Positions 36,218 to 44,360 of a DNA stretch of 44,360 nt are shown piece after piece. Under the pieces are notes generated by a model. The model made no database searches, was not told the DNA's origin, and was given only the letters and a program-made list of their open reading frames with translations. Numbering within the stretch: position 1 is the stretch's first letter; every line of letters starts with the position of its first letter. The translations under genes and the position numbers were made by a program. Origin of the DNA: CAYUJH01 sp964394585 (lineage in GTDB: Bacteria; Bacteroidota; Bacteroidia; Cytophagales; Flammeovirgaceae); the NCBI GenBank assembly GCA_964394585.1, contig CAYMYI010000024.1, positions 1 to 44,360 on the forward strand, read 5' to 3'.

Positions 36218-37540
36218 ATGAAAATTTTAAAATTTGGTGGAACTTCATTGGGAACACCCGAACGTATGCGGCACGTCGCAGGGCTTATTCTAAAAGAATC
36301 GGAATGCATGGTGGTGTTATCGGCAGTTTCGGGAACTACCAATACGCTCGTACAAATAAACCAAGCACTCAAAACAGCTGAATTAGATAATTTCCAAACG
36401 CATCTTTCCGAGTTACGCCAGCACTATACGGCATATGTAGAAAATCTCTATGCGACGCCAACAGCAAAACACAAGGCAGAAACATTTATCAATGAGGTTT
36501 TTGCAGGGATTACCGAGCGTGCTCAACAGCCGTTTTCTCTGCAAGTAGAAAGAGCAAACCTAGCGCAAGGCGAGTTGATTTCTACACATTTAATGGCGTA
36601 TTATTTTGAAGAAATACAAAGCGATATTGTGTTGCTTTCTGCATTAAAGTTTATGCGAATTAAACATGGTGAACCCGACCTTGAGGTAATTGCGTTGCGG
36701 TTAGAAAAAGAACGATTGCCATATGCAATACATGCCCGTTTTTTAACACAAGGGTATATTTGCCTAAACGAAGAAGGGGAAATTGATAACCTTAAACGTG
36801 GAGGAAGCGATTACACGGCATCGTTATTAGGAGCAGCACTCGAAGCAGAGGAAATCCAGATTTGGACTGATATCGATGGGATGCATAATAACGACCCGCG
36901 CATTGTAGATAAAACATATCCTGTCCATGAGCTTTCTTTCGACGAAGCCGCAGAGCTTGCCTATTTTGGAGCGAAAATCTTGCATCCTGCTAGTGTACTG
37001 CCGGCTCAAAAAGCGAATATCCCCGTTAGGCTGCTCAACACCATGAAGCCCGAAGCTCAAGGAACTATAATTACTTCGCAAACTACGGCAAAACGGATTA
37101 AGGCAATTGCAGCTAAAGATGGTATTGTGGCAATTAAAGTGAAATCGAGCAGAATGCTGATGGCATATGGCTTTCTGCGTCAAGTATTTGAAGTGTTCGA
37201 GCGTTATGAAACCTCGATTGATATGATTACCACTTCAGAAGTAGCAGTTTCGCTCACAATCGACGATGACACCCATCTCGATACCATTTCAGCAGCCTTA
37301 CGCCAATTTGGGCAAGTAGAAATCGATAAAGAGCAATCTATCATTTGTGTGGTAGGGCAGTTTTTACAAAGCGATACTGGCAATATTGTGCGTGTACTTG
37401 AAGCACTTACTGAAATCCCCATTCGGATGGTTTCGTACGGGGGGAGTAAAAACAACGTTTCTCTATTGGTACATCAATCCGATAAAGATAGTGCCTTGCA
37501 GTTATTGAACGATAGACTTTTCGAACACGGAACCGCATAA
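36218..37540 (+). CDS. lysC: Aspartate kinase
   Basis: A 440-residue monofunctional aspartokinase, the first step of lysine, threonine, methionine and diaminopimelate synthesis. The N-terminal kinase motif MKILKFGGTSLGTPERM, the RGGSDYTASLLGAAL motif, and WTDIDGMHNNDPRIV are present. The C-terminal third holds two ACT-type regulatory domains (IDMITTSEVAVSLTIDDD; IRMVSYGGSKNNVSLLV), so end-product feedback control is likely. No homoserine dehydrogenase domain is fused. It has its own promoter-like motif and terminator. The lysC symbol is by family; other paralogues may exist. Confidence 0.93.
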   Translation: MKILKFGGTSLGTPERMRHVAGLILKESECMVVLSAVSGTTNTLVQINQALKTAELDNFQTHLSELRQHYTAYVENLYATPTAKHKAETFINEVFAGITERAQQPFSLQVERANLAQGELISTHLMAYYFEEIQSDIVLLSALKFMRIKHGEPDLEVIALRLEKERLPYAIHARFLTQGYICLNEEGEIDNLKRGGSDYTASLLGAALEAEEIQIWTDIDGMHNNDPRIVDKTYPVHELSFDEAAELAYFGAKILHPASVLPAQKANIPVRLLNTMKPEAQGTIITSQTTAKRIKAIAAKDGIVAIKVKSSRMLMAYGFLRQVFEVFERYETSIDMITTSEVAVSLTIDDDTHLDTISAALRQFGQVEIDKEQSIICVVGQFLQSDTGNIVRVLEALTEIPIRMVSYGGSKNNVSLLVHQSDKDSALQLLNDRLFEHGTA

Positions 37541-37571
37541 AAAAAGAGGCTTTCAAAAAGCCTCTTTTTTT
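37541..37571. terminator. Bidirectional terminator between the aspartate kinase and DUF4412 genes
   Basis: A stem of about 9 bases (AGAGGCTTT/AAAGCCTCT) with a tiny loop, flanked by an A-run and a T-run. It serves the convergent genes on both strands. Confidence 0.92.
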
Positions 37572-37587
37572 GAATATTGTTGTATGC

Positions 37588-38550
37588 TTATTCTTTGGAA
37601 TTGAACATGTTTCCAAAACTCATCACTTGGTATCCTTTCGTAGAGAAAGCAGTATTTTTAGAAACATTCAGCTCTTTGGTGATCCAAGTGGTAACCTCAC
37701 CGTTTTTAAGATTCGTCCAAGAGCCTTCTAACATTGAACCCTGTGGAAAATCTTCGGGCATCAATGCTTTCTGTTTTTCTTTGATGGCGCTGCTCATGTT
37801 ACCCATCATTTTGGCAAAACCCATGTCTACTTCATCGGTAACCCACATACTGCCTTTCGTTTCTTCATTTTCATAGGTATACTCTTGGCATGTATAGCCT
37901 AAAATCTCTTTGGTTTTTCCCGTTTTTTGGAAGCTACCCATCGCATCTTCTGTTTCACTTTTTTCCATTTCATTTGCTACAGTTTCTTCAATAGCTTCCA
38001 TGTTTAGGTTAATCACCATAATTTGTTTTTGTTCTTCCATGAAGGTTAACATCGCCCCGGTATTCCAATCCATCACCACCTTCACAGCCTCTTGTTTTTG
38101 TTCAGGATTATCCATTTGGTAGCCCATGTACTTTTCTTCTTCAGAAAATAAGTAACGTATTTCTCTCGCTTCTTCTTTATTGCCGTTTTTCTTAGTGGTA
38201 GTCATTTCTACAAGCATATCGCTATCGAAGGTATACTCATCGGCAATTTCTACCTCACCACCCCCAAACATCGCGTTAAGCATATCGTTAGCTTGTTGCT
38301 GGTCGGCATTTTCAGTGTTTTGTGTACTTTCTTCGTTTCCGTCCTTATTTTTCTTTTTCTTCTTTTTTTTACCAAATCGGAAAAGGTTTTCTACGGCATC
38401 AAGTCCCTCATCAATCGCGTTATCCACTTTTTGGTCAACGCGTTGTTCAGTTTTATCTTTCGCTTTTTTCTCTACCTCTTCTTTTTTGTCTTGGGCAAAA
38501 ACAGATAGCGTAGTACATACAGAAAGGAGTAACAGTAAGATAAATCGCAT
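37588..38550 (-). CDS. Exported DUF4412-containing protein
   Basis: A 320-residue protein with a signal peptide (ending SVFAQ, residue 20). Residues about 20-105 are a lysine/glutamate-rich, low-complexity helical region with a run of seven lysines (RFGKKKKKKKNKDG). The C-terminal two thirds look like the Bacteroidota DUF4412 domain: KYMGYQMDNPEQ, then GKTKEILGYTCQEYTYENE and SMWVTDEVDMGFAKMMG. The role is unknown; such proteins are often near the outer membrane. It is divergent from the Gfo/Idh/MocA gene. Confidence 0.82.
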   Translation of the reverse strand: MRFILLLLLSVCTTLSVFAQDKKEEVEKKAKDKTEQRVDQKVDNAIDEGLDAVENLFRFGKKKKKKKNKDGNEESTQNTENADQQQANDMLNAMFGGGEVEIADEYTFDSDMLVEMTTTKKNGNKEEAREIRYLFSEEEKYMGYQMDNPEQKQEAVKVVMDWNTGAMLTFMEEQKQIMVINLNMEAIEETVANEMEKSETEDAMGSFQKTGKTKEILGYTCQEYTYENEETKGSMWVTDEVDMGFAKMMGNMSSAIKEKQKALMPEDFPQGSMLEGSWTNLKNGEVTTWITKELNVSKNTAFSTKGYQVMSFGNMFNSKE

Positions 38551-38623
38551 AACTTCTAGTAAGTTTAAGTTTTGAAAAATATAATTATTAAAAAGTGATT
38601 GCTTTTATAAACATCGTTTAACC

Positions 38624-39598
38624 ATGCAACGAACTATTAAGTGGGGGATTATTGGATTAGGAAAAATTGCCCAAAAATTTGCAGAAGATTTGGCACTTAC
38701 CCCCAATGCTACACTTTATGCGGTAGCATCGCGCTTTGAAGAGAAGGCAATTTCTTTTGGTTCACGTTTTGGGGTATCTCGTTGTTACGCCGATTATGAA
38801 TCGTTAGCAAAAGATGAAACCGTAGATGCAGTGTATATAGCAACCCCTCACGTGTTGCATCATGAAAATACGTTGCTTTGTTTGCAGCATAAAAAAGCTG
38901 TATTGTGCGAAAAGCCCTTTGCCATGAATGCCGAACAAGCTAACGAAATGCTTGTTACTGCTCAGGCGAATGAAGTGTTCCTTATGGAAGCTTTATGGAC
39001 ACAGTTTGTCCCGTCGTTTCAGAAACTGCAACAACTCATTCGCAGTGATGCGATTGGGAGAATACGCTCCATCCGTGCAGACTTTGGGTTTAAAGCTCCT
39101 TTTGATGCCCAAAGCCGCTTATTTGATAAACAGCTTGGGGGAGGTGCCTTGCTCGATGTAGGCATCTACCCTGTTTTTCTGGCGCATTCTCTTTTGGGGT
39201 TTCCTGATAAAATAGAAGCATCTGCACAAATTGGGGAAACTGGTGTAGACGAGCATGAGATCATCACATTTCATTATCCCGGTGGGGTGTATGCCTCTTT
39301 GGAAGCTTCACTGACTGTAAACACACCGGTAGAAGCCCATATTATTGGGGAAACAGGGTGGTTAACCCTCCACAGCCGATGGCACGAACCTACCTCGCTT
39401 ACATTGTATACCGACCGGCACACAAGCCAAACCTTCACATTTCCCAAAAAAGGAAATGGCTATTATTACGAAATAGAAGAGGTGTGCAACGCATTGCAAA
39501 GCGGGGCAACTGAAAGCACAATCAGACCACACGAGGCAACGCTCTCTCTAATGCAATTGCTCGATGCAATTCGCAAACAGCTCAATTTAGTTTATTAG
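38624..39598 (+). CDS. Gfo/Idh/MocA-family NAD(P)-dependent oxidoreductase
   Basis: A 324-residue protein. The N-terminal Rossmann fold has WGIIGLGKIAQKFAEDL and the motif LCEKPFAMNAEQA (the EKP lysine is usually catalytic). The C-terminal domain begins around FLMEALWTQFVPSF and includes GGGALLDVGIYPVFLAH. The ALWTQF pattern resembles dihydrodiol/D-xylose dehydrogenase-like members. The sugar or polyol substrate is unknown. It stands alone, with a long hairpin just after the stop. Confidence 0.92.
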   Translation: MQRTIKWGIIGLGKIAQKFAEDLALTPNATLYAVASRFEEKAISFGSRFGVSRCYADYESLAKDETVDAVYIATPHVLHHENTLLCLQHKKAVLCEKPFAMNAEQANEMLVTAQANEVFLMEALWTQFVPSFQKLQQLIRSDAIGRIRSIRADFGFKAPFDAQSRLFDKQLGGGALLDVGIYPVFLAHSLLGFPDKIEASAQIGETGVDEHEIITFHYPGGVYASLEASLTVNTPVEAHIIGETGWLTLHSRWHEPTSLTLYTDRHTSQTFTFPKKGNGYYYEIEEVCNALQSGATESTIRPHEATLSLMQLLDAIRKQLNLVY

Positions 39599-39861
39599 TA
39601 GGTATAACAAACTGTAAAACTCTTAGCTAAAGCAAAAAAGAAATTCTTCACATACGAGTAATTTTCTTTATACCTAAAAGTAGATAGAAATAGTATTTAA
39701 TTGGAAAACAATCGGTTGCATAAACAAAATCAATATTTGACACATAGGAATCTATAATAAAATTTAAAGAAAAGTTAATGAGTTCTCGAAGGAATTTATT
39801 ATTTTAGGTGTAACCTTTGGAAAATTACTTCTACACATTATTCACATAATGCGTTTTATTT
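39599..39861. other. AT-rich intergenic region with an imperfect long hairpin
   Basis: 263 bases between the oxidoreductase and hydrolase genes, more AT-rich than the genes. TAGGTATAA (39599-39607), directly after the stop codon, pairs exactly with TTATACCTA (39668-39676), and an inner AAAACTC/GAGT..TTTT pairing extends it. No T-run follows the outer arm. The right half has no clear promoter consensus. Confidence 0.5.
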
Positions 39862-40716
39862 ATGAATACTCTTTCGATTCTCAAAAGAGAACTCGTGCTT
39901 TCTTCTGCCTATAATGGTCGTAAGATAGCCGTAGATGTTACCTATGCAGAACATCAAAAGCCACTTATTCCGATCGTGTTTGTACACACCTTCAAAAGCT
40001 TTAAAGATTGGGGCGCATTTAATTTAATTGCTGCCCAAGCTGCCGAAGAGGGTTTCGCTTTTATTAAATACAATAGCTCTCACAACGGGACATCGCCTGA
40101 GCATCCTACCGAATTTGTAGATTTGGAAGGCTTCAGGCAAAATACATTTAGCATTGAATTAGACGACTTGAATACGGTAATCAGTGCTGTGCACTCAGGT
40201 GAATTGGATGTGCCTAACCTTCGTCTTGATAAGCTTTCGCTGCTTGGGCACGGTAGAGGAGGGAACATCGCTTTAATCAAAACAAGCGAAGATAATCGAA
40301 TCCATCGGGTGGTGAGTTGGAATGCCTCCGATAAGATTTTAGACTTCCGCCCTGAAATCATGCAAAAGTGGAAAGAAGATGGAGTGCTTGAATTCTGGAA
40401 TGTGCGTGTAAAGCGTCACATGCCGGTGAGTTACCAGTTTGTGGAAGATTATTATGCAAACGAGCCGCGGTACAATATGCAAAACGTAATGGAGCGAATT
40501 GCCTCCCCTGTACTTTTAGTACACGGAGAGGAAGATACACGCGTGCGAATCGAACGAGCCTATGCTTTAGAGAAAATGGCGCCTGAAAAAGTAACGCTAA
40601 AAGTAATCTTGAAGGCTGACCACATGTTCGGGACCTACCACCCCTACGTATTTGATTACTTAAACAGCGAAACGCAGCAGGCTTGTACGGCTACTTTCAA
40701 ATTTTTGCAAGATTAA
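39862..40716 (+). CDS. Alpha/beta hydrolase-fold protein lacking the nucleophile serine
   Basis: A 284-residue protein with the alpha/beta hydrolase layout: a first strand with PIVFVHTFKSFKDWG, the nucleophile-elbow region LSLLGHGRGGNIALIKTSED (residues about 125-144), an acid region VHGEEDTRVRIE, and a histidine in LKADHMFGTYHP. The elbow should read GHSRGG; here residue 131 is glycine (codon GGT at 40252) instead of serine. The acid and histidine remain. Without the serine the usual esterase or peptidase reaction should fail, so this may be a non-catalytic paralogue or carry a sequencing error. No signal peptide; cytoplasmic. Confidence 0.85.
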   Translation: MNTLSILKRELVLSSAYNGRKIAVDVTYAEHQKPLIPIVFVHTFKSFKDWGAFNLIAAQAAEEGFAFIKYNSSHNGTSPEHPTEFVDLEGFRQNTFSIELDDLNTVISAVHSGELDVPNLRLDKLSLLGHGRGGNIALIKTSEDNRIHRVVSWNASDKILDFRPEIMQKWKEDGVLEFWNVRVKRHMPVSYQFVEDYYANEPRYNMQNVMERIASPVLLVHGEEDTRVRIERAYALEKMAPEKVTLKVILKADHMFGTYHPYVFDYLNSETQQACTATFKFLQD

Positions 40717-40727
40717 ATCAATTCAAT

Positions 40728-40756
40728 GCCCCTTTCAATACAGAATGGGGCTTTTT
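40728..40756. terminator. Terminator between the hydrolase gene and thyA
   Basis: GCCCC...GGGGC with a further AT pairing across one mismatch forms a short stem with an 8-base loop, followed by a T-run. It lies in the 38-base gap between convergent genes and touches the thyA stop. Confidence 0.7.
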
Positions 40757-41549
40757 ACACCGCTACCGGAGCCTTAATTGCCGGGTGAGGGTCATAGTTT
40801 TCAAGTGTGAAATCTTCATACCGAAAACTGAAAATATCTTTTACAGCAGGGTTAAGGCGCATTTGTGGCAAAGGACGGATATCGCGCGATAACAACTCGT
40901 TGGCTTGCTCTAAATGATTGATATACAGGTGGGCATCGCCAAAACTATGGATGAACTCCCCAACCTTTAAATCGCAGACTTGCGCCATCATTTGAGTAAG
41001 TAAAGCATACGAAGCAATATTAAAAGGCACTCCTAGAAACACATCGGCGCTGCGCTGATAGAGTTGGCAGGAAAGTGCCCCGTTGGCAACGTAAAATTGA
41101 AATAACGTGTGGCAAGGGGGAAGTGCCATGTTTTGGATTTCGGCAACATTCCAAGCACTTACGATAATTCGGCGCGAGTTGGGGTTGGTTTTAAGTTGCT
41201 GCAATACTTGCGAAATTTGATCGATATGCGTGCCCTCAGGAGTGGGCCACGAGCGCCACTGATGCCCATACACCGGGCCAAGCTCTCCGTTTTCATCGGC
41301 CCACTCATCCCAAATAGACACTTTATTTTCCTTTAAATATCGAATATTGGTATCGCCCGATAGAAACCATAAAAGCTCATGAATAATAGAGCGAAAATGT
41401 AGTTTTTTAGTGGTAAGGGCAGGGAACCCTTCCGCAAGGTTAAACCGCATTTGATGCCCAAAAATGCTAAGCGTTCCCGTACCGGTACGATCGCCTTTTT
41501 GGATACCTTCATCCAAGATTTTTTGGATTAAATCATGATATTGTTGCAT
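40755..41549 (-). CDS. thyA: Thymidylate synthase
   Basis: A 264-residue ThyA-type enzyme converting dUMP to dTMP with methylene-tetrahydrofolate. The N-terminal DRTGTGTLSIFGHQMRF, HELLWFLSGDTN, GPVYGHQWR, the catalytic cysteine motif ALPPCHTLFQFYV, LYQRSADVFLGVPFN and HSFGDAHLYINHL are all as expected. Length is exactly that of E. coli ThyA. No dihydrofolate reductase gene is adjacent. It is divergent from the histidine kinase gene, with a 108-base shared upstream region. Confidence 0.98.
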   Translation of the reverse strand: MQQYHDLIQKILDEGIQKGDRTGTGTLSIFGHQMRFNLAEGFPALTTKKLHFRSIIHELLWFLSGDTNIRYLKENKVSIWDEWADENGELGPVYGHQWRSWPTPEGTHIDQISQVLQQLKTNPNSRRIIVSAWNVAEIQNMALPPCHTLFQFYVANGALSCQLYQRSADVFLGVPFNIASYALLTQMMAQVCDLKVGEFIHSFGDAHLYINHLEQANELLSRDIRPLPQMRLNPAVKDIFSFRYEDFTLENYDPHPAIKAPVAV

Positions 41550-41626
41550 AGCTTTTTAAAGAATTTTTATAAAAAAGAGCTAAGTTTTCGCTACCTTTTA
41601 AATCACGAACTGAGGCAATGCTATCG

Positions 41627-41634
41627 TATTTTTG
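41627..41634 (+). promoter_or_regulatory. Putative -7 element of the histidine kinase gene
   Basis: TATTTTTG matches TAnnTTTG and ends 23 bases before the GTG start. No clear -33 element. Confidence 0.4.
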
Positions 41635-41657
41635 TAAAAACATAATTTCAGTACTGC

Positions 41658-44360
41658 GTGAAAAACAGAGGGGATCATATTAAACGTTTACAACAAGAAA
41701 TAGAGGATCTTGAGCAGCAAGTAGCAGAACGAAAAGAACGACTCTTCGAATTAAGTCGAGTATCTGAATTAGAAACTGCCTCAAAGATAAACGCTGAGCA
41801 GCATCTTTCATCGTTTACTGCCGATGAATCATTTCAAAAACCACAAAGTGCTGCTAACCTTTCACTCTTAAATGATACGGTCTCTTTCAGAGAACAGCAG
41901 TTTGAGGCGGTGTTTCAAATGCTTCGGAATGCATCTTTACTTGCCATAGCCGTGAACGCTCAAGGTTCAATTATTTATGCGAACGAATCGTTTTTAAAAC
42001 TTACCGGCTACACGCCTGAGGAGTTAGCAACACTTCATATAAACAAGATACTTAGCTATAAACCAGAAGATGCAGTTGCGACCGAAATAAATCCATTTCT
42101 TCGCTTTGGCGATGCTTTTGAGTCTGTTCTTTCCTTAAAAAACGAAACGAAAGTATTTGTTCGGTTCAATACCTTGGGCTTGCAAGATGCCGCTTCGGCG
42201 GGGGGAGCTCGCATCCTTATAGGCGAAGACATTACCGAGCAGATGCGCGTTACCGAGGCACTGTACGAAACGAATGCCCTGCTGCAAGATTTCTTTGATA
42301 ACTCTCACGATGTTATTTTCATTTTTGATAAATTAGGTAGTATCCTTTTTGTAAATAAAGCTTTCAAAAGCACGTTGGGGTATACCGACGAAGAATTGGA
42401 ACAAACCTCAATTTTCGATTTGGTAGCTCCTGACCTTAAAGGTCGTACAGGGGAAATTTTACAGAAAGTTGTGGAGCGAGGGCAACTTGTCAACTTTGAG
42501 ACAGCTCTCACTAAGAGAAATGGAAAAAATATCTACCTAACAGGCTCTCTGACGAGTCAGCTTGAGAAAGATGGTGGCTACATTTTTCGGGCAACCTTTT
42601 TTGATACTTCCGAACAACACAAGGCAAAAAAAGCTCAAGAGCTTTATTATGGCATTGCAAAGCTAGTAGAAAAGGGTACTCCGCTGCCCGATTTATATCA
42701 TAAATTTTATTTGTATTTGAATGATGCAATTGGGGTAGATAGCTTCCTGATTTTGCTTGAACAAGATGGTAAAATTGAAGTGCCCTTTTACATTAATTCG
42801 GAGAAAGGCCCCCAAGTGGAGATACAAGGCCTAGAGTTTGCCAAAGATGCGCTGAGCGTTGAACGCCCCATGTTTCTGTATAAAGAGTATGTAGAGCGTA
42901 TTATCGTGCAACGCGGGTTAATTGTGGCAGAACAACCCCCTGAAGTTTGGTTAGGAGTTCCACTCCTGCTCGATAACCTTAACAGTGGGTTGATTGTGAT
43001 TCAGTCGTACATAAGCCAAAAGGCACATGATAAGAAAGATTTAGAACTGTTGAGCTTTGTATCGGGGCAGTTGGCAAGTGCTATTATCCGAGCGCAAAAC
43101 GAGCAGCAGATTAATAACCAAAAAGCGAGGTTAGAAGCAATTTTTGAAAGTGGTTCCCACTTGATGTGGACCTTAAATCGGGTGGGCTGTTTGAGCCGGT
43201 TCAATCAAAACTTTGCTCATAAAATAGAAGACTACTGGGGGCAAAGAGCATACTATCGCCTCAACCTGATAACTTTATTTTTACAAAACCGCCATAAATC
43301 GGGCGATGCGAACTGGATAAAACGGTATTCGAATGCTTTTAAAGGGAATATCCAACAGTTTGAAATTAAACTCATTAGCAATACCGGCGAAGAAAACTGG
43401 TGGGATGTTTCCCTCAATCCGATTGTCGATTCTAACGGAGAAACGATGGAAGTTTCGGCTGTAGCACATGATATTACGCAAAAAAAGATTACCGAAATTG
43501 GTTTGGCAGAAAGTGAAGAGAAATTTCGTAATATTTTTGACTCGTTGCTCGATGTATATTTCCGAGTAAATACGGAAGGCGTTATTACGATGGTGAGTCC
43601 GTCGGTATTTGAACTTATCGGATACAGCCAGCTGCAAATTGTAGGAAAACACATTTCAGAGTTTTACCTGAACCGTAAAAAACTCAAATACCTTATCCGC
43701 AAACTACTGCGCGACGGCTACGTGAAAAACTTTGAAAGCCGCATTTTCTCGGCAAGTGGAAATCCGCACAACATCATTTCCAATTTCCGATTGCTTTACG
43801 ATGTGCATGGGGAACCCTCGCATATCGAAGGGGTTGCTCGAGACATTACCGAGCTTAAAAACACTACAGAAGAATTACGAGCAGCTAAAGATTTAGCCGA
43901 GCGTTCGCTCGAAGTGAAAAAGCGTTTTCTTTCCAACATGAGCCACGAAATCCGCACACCAATGAATGGCATCATTGGGATGATTGACTTAATCAGTACT
44001 TCTACCCTCAATAGTGAGCAACGGCATTACATATCTACCATTAAAAAATCTTCGGAAACTCTGCTCAATATTTTGAATGATATCCTCGATTTATCAAAAA
44101 TCGAGGCAGGGAAAATGGAACTACGCTCTGTGCCCACTTCGGTTCATAGCGTGTTAGACAAGCTTTTTGCCCTATTTAGGCAAAATGCGCAAAGTAAAAA
44201 CACCCAACTATTTCTGGATATTGACCGCAACTTACCGCCGGCAATTTTAGCCGATGAAACCCGCTTGTTACAAATCCTGTCTAACCTAACCTCAAATGCT
44301 ATCAAGTTCACCGAAAATGGCACTGTTACAGTACGTTGTAAAGTGGTAGGTATGGTAGAG
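41658..44360 (+). CDS. Multi-PAS/GAF sensor histidine kinase (partial, runs off the window)
   Basis: The first 901 codons are open to the last base; the 3' end is missing. The start is GTG at 41658: an in-frame TAA lies at 41643, and the next ATG falls within the first PAS domain. Order: an N-terminal coiled coil (about residues 5-45), PAS (76-202), PAS (203-327), GAF-like (328-487), PAS (490-615), PAS (618-745), then a HisKA domain with the phospho-accepting His763 in FLSNMSHEIRTPMNGIIGM. The ATPase domain begins, with the N-box Asn880 in NLTSNAIKFTENG. The SHEIRTPMNG form of the H-box is typical of hybrid kinases, so a receiver domain probably lies beyond the window. No membrane segment is seen, so it is probably a cytoplasmic sensor. 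Confidence 0.93.
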   Translation, partial: MKNRGDHIKRLQQEIEDLEQQVAERKERLFELSRVSELETASKINAEQHLSSFTADESFQKPQSAANLSLLNDTVSFREQQFEAVFQMLRNASLLAIAVNAQGSIIYANESFLKLTGYTPEELATLHINKILSYKPEDAVATEINPFLRFGDAFESVLSLKNETKVFVRFNTLGLQDAASAGGARILIGEDITEQMRVTEALYETNALLQDFFDNSHDVIFIFDKLGSILFVNKAFKSTLGYTDEELEQTSIFDLVAPDLKGRTGEILQKVVERGQLVNFETALTKRNGKNIYLTGSLTSQLEKDGGYIFRATFFDTSEQHKAKKAQELYYGIAKLVEKGTPLPDLYHKFYLYLNDAIGVDSFLILLEQDGKIEVPFYINSEKGPQVEIQGLEFAKDALSVERPMFLYKEYVERIIVQRGLIVAEQPPEVWLGVPLLLDNLNSGLIVIQSYISQKAHDKKDLELLSFVSGQLASAIIRAQNEQQINNQKARLEAIFESGSHLMWTLNRVGCLSRFNQNFAHKIEDYWGQRAYYRLNLITLFLQNRHKSGDANWIKRYSNAFKGNIQQFEIKLISNTGEENWWDVSLNPIVDSNGETMEVSAVAHDITQKKITEIGLAESEEKFRNIFDSLLDVYFRVNTEGVITMVSPSVFELIGYSQLQIVGKHISEFYLNRKKLKYLIRKLLRDGYVKNFESRIFSASGNPHNIISNFRLLYDVHGEPSHIEGVARDITELKNTTEELRAAKDLAERSLEVKKRFLSNMSHEIRTPMNGIIGMIDLISTSTLNSEQRHYISTIKKSSETLLNILNDILDLSKIEAGKMELRSVPTSVHSVLDKLFALFRQNAQSKNTQLFLDIDRNLPPAILADETRLLQILSNLTSNAIKFTENGTVTVRCKVVGMVE

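Noticed and set aside
1..44360. Mobile element, prophage, CRISPR-Cas or known defence island
   Set aside because: No transposase, integrase, phage structural gene, repeat-spacer array, restriction or toxin-antitoxin gene was seen on either strand.

Overview
The window looks like a chromosomal segment of a free-living Bacteroidota bacterium, probably from the Cytophagales or a nearby order. The evidence is a PorV-like/PorU-like type IX secretion pair with a C-terminal sorting domain, DUF4412, DUF1460 and DUF6728-type proteins, a large-form IspG, start sites without Shine-Dalgarno sequences, and several TAnnTTTG motifs of the Bacteroidota sigma type. It is draft sequence: two runs of exactly ten N lie inside genes (19778-19787 and 31677-31686). 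I see no rRNA, tRNA, CRISPR array, insertion sequence, phage gene or integrase, and no intergenic stretch over 300 bases.

Layout. 64-6610: CPBP membrane protease, ruvB, eno, a TPR-like protein (minus), the large ispG and a small membrane protein. 6639-10642: a DUF4440 protein (minus), a SixA-type phosphatase with a TIGR04282 glycosyltransferase, then a minus-strand run cysC-cysD-GNAT. 10895-17557: three minus-strand genes, encoding an M14 carboxypeptidase-like lipoprotein, a 1434-residue MG2/alpha-2-macroglobulin-like protein with an intact thioester motif, and a small MmcQ/YjbR protein. 17709-23923: a PorV/PorQ-family protein overlapping a very large C25 (gingipain-type) PorU2-like peptidase. 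23990-27673: mutS2 and two acidic proteins of unknown function. 27825-29794: a zinc alcohol dehydrogenase and a DUF1460 protein. 29800-36048: a metallophosphoesterase-like/Omp85 fusion with truA (minus), glycerate kinase (plus) and a gamma carbonic anhydrase (minus). 36218-41549: aspartate kinase, a DUF4412 protein, a Gfo/Idh/MocA oxidoreductase, an alpha/beta hydrolase-fold protein and thyA. 41658 to the end: the first 901 codons of a multi-PAS/GAF hybrid-type histidine kinase that runs off the window.

Most of the window is housekeeping. The more unusual content is at the cell envelope: the PorV-like/PorU2-like pair, the thioester macroglobulin next to a lipoprotein carboxypeptidase, and an outer-membrane barrel fused to a phosphoesterase domain that has lost several metal ligands. 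The alpha/beta hydrolase also lacks its nucleophile serine (GHGRG instead of GHSRG). I found no convincing wholly new system; the two apparent pseudo-enzymes and the putative sortase pair are the best leads. All names rest on motif and family recognition by eye, without database searches.
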